DNA of 64,000 nucleotides, taken from positions 310,001 to 374,000 of the forward strand of contig NW_017566997.1 of assembly GCF_001661265.1 (NCBI RefSeq), in the 5' to 3' direction. Made by a program: the position numbers and the translations under genes. Shown one piece after another: positions 49,795 through 58,882 of the stretch; the first letter of the stretch is position 1; each line of letters begins with the position of its first letter. This stretch comes from Saitoella complicata NRRL Y-17804. Lineage: Eukaryota > Ascomycota > Saitoellomycetes > Saitoellales > Saitoellaceae. The notes below the pieces were generated by a model, which was not told the origin of the DNA, did not search any database, and saw only the letters and a list, made by a program, of their open reading frames with translations.

Positions 49795-50430
49795 TTAGAC
49801 AACGATAACCGGTCTAACATGACCCGAGCTCCCTTGTGTAAGTCCAAACGCCCAGCCTGTTTGCTGTCCAACTATGACGGCAGAGCATACCACAACAGTT
49901 ACAACAGTGAAAGCCCACAATGAATACCTACCCCATCGCTTCTCTTCTTTCTTCCGTGCCACCTCAACATCCTTGTCGAGTCCTTTCAGAACGGAATTAA
50001 TGCTTGAAGCAAAACTGCCTCTGAACGAATAAGGTAGCAGAGGCGCGGGTTGGAGTTTGTATGGTCCGATGCTGGCGGCGATGTAAGGGTGCAATAGGAA
50101 AAGGTAGGCTGCAACCAGCCAGATAGGACCGGGAAGAAGAAAGCCCAGCATGAAAAGCTACCAAAATGTCAGTAGGAGTTGCGAAAAGGTTGATAAGACG
50201 CGCAATACCTTTTGCGACAATGTTCGTGATTGCTTGGGCAGGTCAAGACCTCCTTGATATTCTGCCTTTTGCGAGAGGATCTCTGTGCGCTCAGCGTACG
50301 TGTAGGTTGGAAGCTTGTCCGGGCAATAAGCAGGTAGCGGTACCGAGGGCAGTGCTTCCTCAGAGTCGTACGACGGTACCGGTGAGCACGGCATGGCAGC
50401 GGTGGAAGCTTGTTCGGGAATGTTGGACAT
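49795..50430 (-). CDS. Small two-helix membrane protein, function unknown
   Basis: I do not recognise this family. The first exon encodes a Pro/Ser-rich cytosolic-looking N-terminus (SNIPEQASTAAMPCSPVPSY; LPTYTYAERTEILSQKAEYQ) ending SRTLSQK. A short intron with a CTACTGAC branch site joins it to LFMLGFLLPGPIWLVAAYLF, a clear membrane helix. After a Lys/Glu-rich stretch (DVEVARKKEEKRWGRYS) comes a second helix (LWAFTVVTVVVCSAVIVGQQ). The product is about 190 aa. Two helices with a charged hairpin between them suggest an endomembrane protein. The clean splice and the hydrophobic pattern support it as a real gene. Confidence 0.65.
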
Positions 50431-51550
50431 GGCGCGTACCTTAGGCTGGTGTGCGGGGAGTGTACTTGAGAGGTTTGTTCCGTGTTATTAAGGAGATCAA
50501 AGATAGAGATTCCATGACGGGCAGGATGCATTCCCTTCTTATACACCGCGAAGTGTCAACTGCGCATCATACAGTACTCCACCTCAATGCGGTGGAGCAT
50601 CATATGCAGAACGCGACTCAGATGCGGTTTGATTTCGTTTGCCTGCGGCGTACTGCTTCGCCTGTACATGACCAGTGTTTCCGTCGGTGCGATGATGCGG
50701 ATCATTGACACACCTCGACGCGTTTCTGGCCAATCATGGAGAGAAGACGTACGTGCCAGGGGTTTGGGTGTTGACGAAGCATGAACGTGCACGCGTTCTC
50801 CAGCAGAAGAATCCCTTTGTTCTCTGTGATGGCATGGACTGACGTCGTTTCACGTTCATATCATGCGGGTGATCCACGGAAAGCCGAAGCAAGAGGCTTG
50901 AGCTTGCTTCTATATTGCTTTGTTATCTGCAGATGATTTGCATTTGACAGTTCATTTCATCAGAGCCATCTCCGAGACGCCTTACCTCCACCGGGTATTG
51001 ACAAAGGAATTGGTTTCGGGTGCGGAGTTCTCCTTTGTCCGTGGCTCTCCAGCTGCAGAACGCGACTTAGATTCCGCATCAAGGGAAGCAGCAAAGAACG
51101 TGCTTGAGATTGGCTCCTGAGGTTTACGTGCAGCTACATTTCTCCAGCTCATGTCTGTTTTCCAACTGTTCTCGTTTTGTCATGTGTTGGCAAGAAGGTC
51201 TTACTCCTAGCGTCAATGATTGGGGAGATGGTGCGTCCCTAGCCTTTCCGTCTTTCTTCACGTCACGACCAAAAATGTATCCCACGACTGCCAGTATGGC
51301 CTTACAAAATCGGGGAAAACATATGAGCATGAAGAAACACATTTGCAGCAGCTGCCTCTGAGTGTGTTAAATTATAGTAGCATTAAAGCGATACGTTGAA
51401 CTCCCGGGTCCAGCATAAGCGCGGGAAAGGTAAGCAAGCTGCAACACAGGCTTGTCCTGTGACTGATTGAAGCTACTGAGTAGCGATAGAACATAGAAAC
51501 AAAAAACATCGTTGACACTCCCCTGTGGCCATCCCACCGTAACCGCCGCA
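50431..51550. other. 1.1-kb gap without a supported gene
   Basis: Second-longest gene-free stretch. It should include the promoter of the small membrane protein and the 3' end of the proline-rich gene. A perfect 7-bp hairpin (CTCCACC/GGTGGAG with a TCAATGC loop) lies at 50577-50597. A 66-codon plus-strand ORF at 50920 has no homologue I recognise. A non-coding RNA is possible but unsupported. Confidence 0.4.
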
Positions 51551-53347
51551 TCACGTTAGTAGTCCGGGAACATCATCTTCACCAGGCAATTCCAATCCTA
51601 GTTCAGCCTCCAGGGTAGGCTGAACTTCTTTCATAACATCAGCCGCAAGGCTCAGTCCTTCGTCGGTTATCGTATGATTCGCTCCGTTGTCTAGTACAGG
51701 ACCGGTATCATTCGGTATGTTGCTCGATAGGAGCTCCTGCGTTTGCTCGCCCGACTGCTCTGTAGGTGAGGGTTCAGCCGACACTCGTTCAGCGTCGAAA
51801 GTGACAGAATCACTTTTGCTGGCCTCAACTTCGGCGGCTACTGGCAGAGCAGGTGATTGTGTGATTTCAGATGGGTCGGCTCCAATATCAGACGCCGACA
51901 GGGACGGACTAACACCAACCCTTTGCCTTTTGTTGCTTTCACCGTCCACGCGCGATGTGAACACTCCGGTCCCAGGAATGATTTTGGAAGCTTCCTTGTC
52001 TTTCACGGCAGACACATCCGATATTGTAAGCGCTTGCGTGGCTGCGGCTCCTAGAGTAGGGAGGACCGTTCGAGGGTCAAACGCCGGGGTTAAGATTGGG
52101 AGGGAGTGCATATCAGACAAGACGGAGGGACTGGCATCTGCGCTATCGGTAGTGGAGCGTGCCGGTGTAGGTGTAGTTAATCCCATTCCAGCGCCTGCGC
52201 GAGGTTCATATCCCTTCTTTGACGAAGCGCTTGCGTCCATAACCTCAACCGGCACGCTGACCTTCGATTTGGGAGCAGTCGAAGCTTTCGAAGCACTTTG
52301 TTTTCTTTTTTTTGAAGCGGAATCGCGGCCCGCGGAGGGAGTATGAATCGAAAATGTCGACATCATACCAGCCTGGTTCGGCGGCGGACTAATCTTGAAT
52401 GTCGACATGAGGCTTGCTTGATTGGATGATGGCGGGGGATAAGACGCATAGACATTGGGTGAACTTGGCCGGACCAAACCCTTACCAGTTGTGACTGGAT
52501 GCGACTCTGTGGGGGATGTGGCAGCGCCAGGCTTGGGCGACGCATCAGGACCTGTGGACCCGGTCGGTGTCGACGGCGGGTCCGCAATCGCTGGTTCCGT
52601 GTTCTCGGGAGGAGAATCGGAAGTATTGGTCTCGTTGTTCGACATCGTGCGAGCAGGCCCCGACTTTGGCTTGAACGCTGCAGATGGATTGACGAGACGA
52701 TGATTGAAAGGTTTAGACGCTTGTGATTGTCCAGCTTGAGTACATCCAGGAGCTGGCGTAGCCGACTTGGCCGTAGTTGGTGAAGGAGGCTGCGGAGGCA
52801 GGAGCGGTAAGGGCACGGGCGCTCCCGGAGGCGGCAGAGGCATAGCCCCCGTTGGCATAGGCGCCGGCGGTGGTACTCCAGGCGGCGGTAAAACTCGATG
52901 CGCATGCTCAGGTGGTGGTGGAGCTGCCGCAGCAGCAGCGTTCATAGCAGCCGTCGCAGCCGCGGCGGCAGCAGCTCCTTTCTTGCCCGATCCGACGTTC
53001 AAGCTCAATAAACTCATCGCGACCTCCTTTTCCTTTCTCATTGCGCGACATTTAGCAGTTCTTAGACGAATTTGTTCCTTCTCGTGCTCCGTGCTCTGAA
53101 TACCGCGAGCGCGTCGCTTCTCGCGACGCTGGCGCTGCCATTCGCGCTTATATAAACGTAGCCTTTCGGCTTTCGCGGCGGAGCGAGGAGATAGCGGAGG
53201 GCCCAGAGAAGCCGGGGCAGGCGAACCGGCGTGTGTAGAGGCAGCTGGAGGAGGGGCAGCAGGAGGAAGGGGGTTGAGAGGATTGGCGGGTGGAGCGAGT
53301 TGAAAGGGCGGTAATTGGAGCTGACTGTTTTCGAATGGAGTTGACAT
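51551..53347 (-). CDS. Proline/alanine-rich protein with basic region, function unknown
   Basis: Intronless 598-aa reading frame that I do not recognise. Residues 1-60 are Pro-rich. Residues about 60-115 are strongly basic and helical (AERLRLYKREWQRQRREKRR, RLRTAKCRAMRKEKEVAMSL), resembling a nucleic-acid-binding or nuclear-localisation segment. Then follow Ala runs and Pro runs (PPPGVPPPAPMPTGAMPLPP). The rest is Ser/Thr/Pro-rich with a near-duplicated motif (LMSTFKISPPPNQAGMMSTF). The C-terminus is acidic (LEAELGLELPGEDDVPGLLT). The long uninterrupted frame with an open opposite strand is partly due to composition, but a clean start, stop and acidic tail argue for a gene. Likely a nuclear, mostly disordered regulator. 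Confidence 0.6.
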   Translation of the reverse strand: MSTPFENSQLQLPPFQLAPPANPLNPLPPAAPPPAASTHAGSPAPASLGPPLSPRSAAKAERLRLYKREWQRQRREKRRARGIQSTEHEKEQIRLRTAKCRAMRKEKEVAMSLLSLNVGSGKKGAAAAAAATAAMNAAAAAAPPPPEHAHRVLPPPGVPPPAPMPTGAMPLPPPGAPVPLPLLPPQPPSPTTAKSATPAPGCTQAGQSQASKPFNHRLVNPSAAFKPKSGPARTMSNNETNTSDSPPENTEPAIADPPSTPTGSTGPDASPKPGAATSPTESHPVTTGKGLVRPSSPNVYASYPPPSSNQASLMSTFKISPPPNQAGMMSTFSIHTPSAGRDSASKKRKQSASKASTAPKSKVSVPVEVMDASASSKKGYEPRAGAGMGLTTPTPARSTTDSADASPSVLSDMHSLPILTPAFDPRTVLPTLGAAATQALTISDVSAVKDKEASKIIPGTGVFTSRVDGESNKRQRVGVSPSLSASDIGADPSEITQSPALPVAAEVEASKSDSVTFDAERVSAEPSPTEQSGEQTQELLSSNIPNDTGPVLDNGANHTITDEGLSLAADVMKEVQPTLEAELGLELPGEDDVPGLLT

Positions 53348-53754
53348 TGGACGTATAATTATTTCATGAAACTGATTGAGTGGAGAGGGCGACTTCTTGT
53401 TTAGAGCCGGGTATAGTGGACTTCCTGGTTAGGCCCTTTGTCGCGTCAACGTTACCCCGTCAGTAACGTTGATTTGCCCGAAATCGGTTGCGCAGGTGAA
53501 AGTGCGAGGTTATAATCGAAATACAGCTCAACTTTCTCGAATAGGGTATATAAGTATTCAAAGCCAGCTATCTGTTCGTTTGCATGCTTGTTCGACGAGA
53601 GAGCTGTCATGACGGACGAGGCGCAACGAGCTCGCGTTTCGTTGGAGCCGAATTTGGAGCCGAACGTGGATGCAAAGCTCAGGTAGATATGTCTTTGGTT
53701 TGAATTCCATGCATACAATAGACGTATAAATGGGTATATTCAAAACTCCCTAAA
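53348..53754. other. spacer, no confident gene
   Basis: About 400 nt between two minus-strand genes: promoter of the proline-rich gene and 3' UTR of NHX1. Short ORFs on both strands (for example plus 53609, 25 codons) lack recognisable features. Confidence 0.45.
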
Positions 53755-55901
53755 TCAAGGGTCCTTGCTCAAAAGTACTGGCTTCAGAACCTTGTCGTCA
53801 AACTCCAAGAACCATCTTGTTCCTTCCTCTCCACCCATTCTGAGCAACTGCGCTAAACGTCCTTCTCCCTGCGCGGCCGGGTCCGAAGCCGTAACCGCCT
53901 CGACAGAGGATCCGCCTTCACCTGAAGGATATGTTTGTAGGGCGGGCTCCGATCTTGACCTGTGCGCACCCAGGTGCCCGGGTGCAGCGCTAGGCGGGAG
54001 GTCAGATGCAGTCGATTCATCGTCAGAATCACGTAGGACTGCACCAAGATCCTGTCCGAGTAGGGAATTTTGTCTGCTCATAACCTGTGGGTTAGACGGG
54101 CTAGCACCACCATTCTTCACTCCATTGGTGAACGGAGACCCCTTCCGCTGCGGTGGCGGACCTCGCTGCGTCTCCATCTCCACGTTCTCAGACTCCCTCC
54201 ATTTCTGTTTCCTCTCATACTTCGGACTGCCCCGTCTGACCGGTCTCCATCCTGCGTTCATTTCCTCATCTTCGCTTTCGTCACTTGAATCGGGTTCATC
54301 GCTCTCCACGCCCGTCCTGATCCCCATAATCTCCAACATCCTTGCAGTTGTTCCTCCAAAGACGATAACGGTAAGAACTACCGTCACCAAGATGGTGGCT
54401 TTCAATACAGGTGCGTACTCACCCTCGAGTCCAGCAGCCAGAGCAACACCGACTGCTCCACGTAGACCAGCCCAAAAGAGCATGATTTGATACGCTGGCG
54501 TCAACTGCTCCGGTTGGTCGGATGGATGCACAGGTCTGTGCTTTGCCCGAGAAATGAGATTCAGAAGGCTAGAAATCGGGAATACTGCGCAGTATCGTGC
54601 AACACAGATGGCAAGCTTTCTCTACGTTAGCCTTCGACTATAAGTTGAAGATGGAGGACATACTGTGGTCACCACAATGAACACCGGGCGGTACACCAAG
54701 TCCACTTCCGTGAACAAACTCAAGCCAAGGTAAATGAAAATGAAGTTCTCAGAAAGCTGAGCGAGAACCTGGAAAAGGTACTTGGTAGACAACTGGGTCC
54801 GGCGCGACATGTTATAGTAAGCATAGTGTTTCAACGTGATGCCGCAGAAGAGGAGCGAGACGATTCCGCTCATATGACAGCCGTTACTAAAAAGATAAGA
54901 CCCATAAGCCATAAGCGCAATCAGACAACTCTCAATCTGCGGGAAACGGCGGAGCTGGGAGTGTTTCAGCATTAACGCGCAAGAGAATCCGATAAGGACA
55001 CCGATAATGAGGGAGACGATGAAGGTGAACAAGAACAAGCCGAAGCCTTGAAAGACGGACGAGACGTATATGGTCTGTCCATGGAACTTTTGAAGCGTCC
55101 TATATATGATGTGAGTCATTCTGTTGCCCGTACGGATTTCCAACACATACTCGAACATGACAATCGCGACAGCGTCGTTAAGGAGTGATTCACCAAAGAT
55201 GATACTGTAGAGCTTCGGATCCACTTTGTATGTGTTGAAGATCGCGAGGACTGTGACGGGGTCTGTTGCACTCAGCGTTGCGCCAACCTGTAGAGCCTCC
55301 ACAAAAGTGATGCTCAGACTTTCCAGACCGATGATCGTCCACAAGTAGACAAGAATTCCCACTACAATTGCTGAGATGAATGTACCAAGGAAGGCAAATG
55401 TCAGGATTTGAGGTAGCGAGCGGAAAAAGTTAGCTTGGTGGAGTTCATAGCCTGAGTTAAGAATGATAGGCGGAAGAAGAAGGTTGAAGAAGTAGGTGTA
55501 GTGGAAAGTAACCGTCTCCTGAATGATGTCGCCCGGTGCGGCGCGGATAATCAGACCGACAACCATACCTGCTCGTCCTATTAGCGACCATACTTTCGGA
55601 CAGCAGCGCAACATGACATGCCGGCAAAGATGGAAACGACAGTCTCGTGCACTGCGCGGATCTTGCGCAACTGCAAGTAATATGATGTCCATAGCGCTCC
55701 AATGATGAGCGCTACGAGAATGAACAAGGCCCAGGAGGTGTAGAGCTCTTGGACTCCTGGATCAAGGTCGACATCGGGTGGTTCGTCTGCTTCGAGGTCT
55801 CGGCGGACTGCGGAAGAAAGATGGTCAGTCTCAGACACCAGAGGAGTAGACATTGCCCTCTTACACAGCAGCTTGGAGAAGCTGGACACCGTCGAAGCCA
55901 T
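53755..55901 (-). CDS. NHX1: Endosomal/vacuolar Na+/H+ exchanger Nhx1
   Basis: Electroneutral cation/proton antiporter of the NHE (CPA1) family controlling endosome and vacuole pH. After a Ser-rich N-terminus come the first helix (SWALFILVALIIGALWTSYY) and, across an intron, VGLIIRAAPG. The NHE signatures follow: FFNLLLPPIILNSGYELHQ, ALQVGATLSATDPVTVLAIF and FGESLLNDAVAIVMFEYVLE with the ion-binding Asp. Further helices include HMSGIVSLLFCGITLKHYAY and LRGAVGVALAAGLEG. A long hydrophilic Ser/Glu-rich tail completes the protein. Three introns. Two AGCATACA elements lie 40 and 62 nt upstream of the start. Confidence 0.92.
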
Positions 55902-55941
55902 GATACGGGTCCAATCGAGCTGACTGGGACTGTTTGCTGGG

Positions 55942-55971
55942 TGTATGCTACCACCGGCTGGGGTGTATGCT
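55942..55971 (-). promoter_or_regulatory. paired AGCATACA leader elements of NHX1
   Basis: Two sense copies at 55964-55971 and 55942-55949, each followed by a C-run (AGCATACACCCCAGCC and AGCATACACCCAGC), 22 nt apart (start to start). This is the second case, after MCH1, of a duplicated element. Confidence 0.45.
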
Positions 55972-56074
55972 CGGGCCTGGCTTTACAGCTTGGCGCGCGC
56001 GGGTACCTCCCTCGGCTGAGGACGACACCTGGGCATGCAATCTGCGGTAGAGAGAGCCACATACGCACATTCAC

Positions 56075-56110
56075 GCAGTACGCGGGTACGGGGTACGGGG
56101 GTACGGGGTG
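56075..56110. repeat. GGGGTAC short tandem repeat
   Basis: About four imperfect GGGTAC/GGGGTAC units in the promoter between NHX1 and the sucrose-type transporter. Simple repeat, no known role. Confidence 0.6.
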
Positions 56111-56182
56111 CAACTCCGCCAAGGCAACGAGCAGCATTCATTCAGGCCATCTCATCAATTATACCACTCCTTCGCAAAGAAA

Positions 56183-57981
56183 ATGACAGCTGAAACAGGT
56201 CCATCGAGGCCTTACCGTCCGCGCGATTCAGACGCTCCCGACGAGCGCACCAGTCTCATTCCCCATCACACGCCCTCCTCGCACGACCAAGAGGCTGCCT
56301 TGGGTGCTTCATCGTCAGTGGACAATGCTCCAAGTTTACCTACCAGGAGTCTCGGGTATATGATTGTCCTGACCTTAGTCTTGGCCGGACTACAGTTCAC
56401 ATGGACAGTCGAGATGGGCAATGGCACCCCATACCTCATCTCCCTCGGCATACCAAAGCCATTAATGTCGCTCATTTGGATTGCTGGCCCTCTTTCGGGC
56501 ATGCTCATGCAACCCATCATTGGACTTTTGTCAGATACCAGTACACTATCTTGGGGCAAGAGAAGACCGTTCATCATCGCTGGCACGATTGGGGTGGTCA
56601 CGAGCTTGCTTGTCCTTGGCTGGACCAGGGAAGTTGTCGAGCTGATTGCAGGTGGACGCCGAAGTATAGAGCATGAACATAAGGTGAGGACTGCCACAAG
56701 CATACTGGCGGTCTTCATGATTTATCTTCTCGACTTTGCTATTAACACGAGTAAGTACCTGGTCCTGAATGCTACCAAAGTAACTGCTGAACGTATTGTT
56801 TAGTCCAAGCTTCCTCGAGGACTTTGATTGTCGATTCTGTATCCCCGCAGCTGCAGTCTTCTGCAAATGCATGGGGCTCTCGCATGATCGGAATTGGTAA
56901 CGTCTTTGGCTACCTTTCAGGCTACATGAATCTCCCACGCTACCTTCCGGCTCTTGGCTTCACGCAGATGAAGGTGCTCTGCGCCATTGCCAGTGCAGTT
57001 CTAATTCTCACGGTAGCAATCACCTGTGCTAGCATCAAAGAACGTAACCCGAATCTTGAGCTGCAGAAACGCAATCAGCGGGAAAAATCAGGTTTGGCCG
57101 AGGTATGGGAGTTTGCCAGCCGTGTCGCTCTGTCCATCTCCCGAATCCCGGTGAGCATCGAGCGCGTCTGCAATGTACAATTCTTTGCGTGGATTGGATG
57201 GTTCCCGTTCTTGTTCTACATCACGACATATATCGCTGAGATCTACATCAAGACGAGTGCGACACCTAGGGCGCCGGTGCTCTTCGAAACTCTCGGCGAC
57301 ACGATTTCTGCCAACACGACTGTACCGCCACCGCCAGAGCGTGAATGGGAAGCAGCTACGAGGGCTGGAAACTTTGCCATGCTTCTTTTTGCGCTTGTAT
57401 CTCTTGGCGCGAACGTTTTGTTGCCCATCATTGTGAAGGAGAGCTCGACGGAAACAGGGGAGGAGAAGTGGTGGAAGGTTTTGACGCTTCGAAGGGCGTG
57501 GACACTGAGTCATCTCCTATTTGCAGGATGCATGTTTTCGACGTACTGGGTGAACGGGGTCTGGGGTACTACTGTGCTTGTTGCCGTCTGTGGAGTCTCA
57601 TGGGCGCTCACGCTGTGGGCACCTTTTGCGCTGATCAGCGAGCAGATCTCGTTACGAGCACAGGCGAAAGCGAATCGCTTGCAGCATGAAGATACATCCT
57701 CAGGTACATCTTCGACTGATGAAAAGGAGGAAGAGGCAGCTGGTGTTATCCTGGGCGTCCACAACTTTTACATTGCAGCGCCGCAGGTCATCTCTACTTT
57801 GATCGCTAGTGCACTTTTCCGCATCCTTGGTGGCAGCGGGCCGGAGGGTAGGGCTGGTGACGATAGCCTGGGTTGGGTTTTGAGAGTAGGTGGCATAAGT
57901 ACATGTCTTGCTGCATGGCTGAGCTTGAGGGTGAGAAATCATGAGGAGCAGCAAGAGACGGATGAGGATGAAGATAACTGA
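56183..57981 (+). CDS. sut1: GPH-family sugar:H+ symporter, Sut1/sucrose-transporter type
   Basis: Twelve-helix transporter like fission yeast Sut1 (maltose/sucrose) and plant SUC/SUT carriers. Exons 56183-56750 and 56804-57981 join in frame to 581 aa. Hallmarks: LAGLQFTWTVEMGNGTPYLI, IWIAGPLSGMLMQPIIGLLS, then WGKRRPFIIAGT (the RRPF loop motif). Across the intron comes FAINTIQASSRTLIVDSVSP, with the Asp of helix 4, then QFFAWIGWFPFLFYITTYIA. The loop between helices 6 and 7 is charged. The C-terminal tail is Glu/Asp-rich. Substrate (sucrose, maltose or another alpha-glucoside) is inferred from the family. Confidence 0.85.
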
Positions 57982-58251
57982 CGAAAAAGCCGTACTAGTG
58001 ATATTTTCGGCATTCATTAATTGCTGATGCCTTTGCAGGAACTAATACCAACCTCGTTCGTCCCACGTTTCCCTCACTGCCAGTAACCTTACTTAGTGGG
58101 GACTACCGTCTACAGCGAATGGGTGCGTATTAAGCTTACCGGTACCGGTATCGATGAGGCTGGTGTACATGTGGCTGTGCGCTATCGATACATGTCGCTG
58201 TACGAAGATTTTCGAGGAGGAAGAAAAACATAATCGAACAATTCCGCCGTT

Positions 58252-58659
58252 ATGCCTTCTTTAAACAACCCAAATAAGATCAAGCACACTCACAAACGTC
58301 ACAAGGCCAGACCCTCAGCGGCCAAGGCCCAACGTGCTCGCCAGGCCATCGCTAACGGCGCCACTGTCATCGAGCGCAACTCCTCCAAGGGCCCCGCTTT
58401 GGCCGTGACAGACCAAATTCTGCATGGTCGTATCGACAGCAAGAAGACGTTGAAGAAGAAGGTTCGTGCTGGAAAGTACGCTCTGCAAAGACTGAAGGCC
58501 GCTGGCATTACTCTCGGAGAGGACGGAGAGATGATTGTTGATGAGGAGGAGGCTGTTGAGCAGACAAAGAAGGGCAAGAAGGTTTTGGTACAGAAGGACG
58601 AGGAGATGGAGATTGAGTCGAGTGGAATGGGTACCGAATTGGGTGGACCACCGCAGTGA
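58252..58659 (+). CDS. ALB1: Ribosome biogenesis protein Alb1
   Basis: Small basic shuttling protein that works with Arx1 on pre-60S export. Intronless, 135 aa. The similarity rests on the start (MPSLNNPNKIKHTHK), a Lys/Arg-rich middle containing SKKTLKKKVRAGKYALQRLK, an acidic stretch with EEMEIE, and an ending GTELGGPPQ that resembles yeast Alb1 (...TTLGGPFFP). Nuclear localisation is expected from the basic patches. The family is short and poorly conserved, so confidence is moderate. Confidence 0.6.
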   Translation: MPSLNNPNKIKHTHKRHKARPSAAKAQRARQAIANGATVIERNSSKGPALAVTDQILHGRIDSKKTLKKKVRAGKYALQRLKAAGITLGEDGEMIVDEEEAVEQTKKGKKVLVQKDEEMEIESSGMGTELGGPPQ

Positions 58660-58865
58660 ACATTGAGGGCGCTGTGTATTTATTTTGTTCTGATTTATTC
58701 TGGCGTTAATGTGATTTTATTTTAACTGATGTCATTGTGGCTCTGTCGGGGCACATGTCCATGGCCACACGCACATGGAGTCGTCATCTATCCGGATTCA
58801 GCTGTGGAGATCGAGAAACCTTAACCAGACGAGATGAGGGGATGACCGACTGCACTGACCCACCG

Positions 58866-58872
58866 TATATAA
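58866..58872 (+). promoter_or_regulatory. TATA box before the HDO-like gene
   Basis: TATATAA lies 11 nt before the first in-frame ATG (58883) and 62 nt before the second (58934, Met18). If it is a functional TATA box, transcription would start after the first ATG and Met18 would be the real start. Confidence 0.4.
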
Positions 58873-58882
58873 GGAGGCGATC

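Noticed and set aside
50920-51120. 66-codon plus-strand ORF in the gap before the proline-rich gene
   Set aside because: No recognisable domain, no splice partner and ordinary length for chance.
53609-53686. 25-codon plus-strand ORF (MTDEAQRARVSLE)
   Set aside because: Too short, with no splice partner before the next gene.
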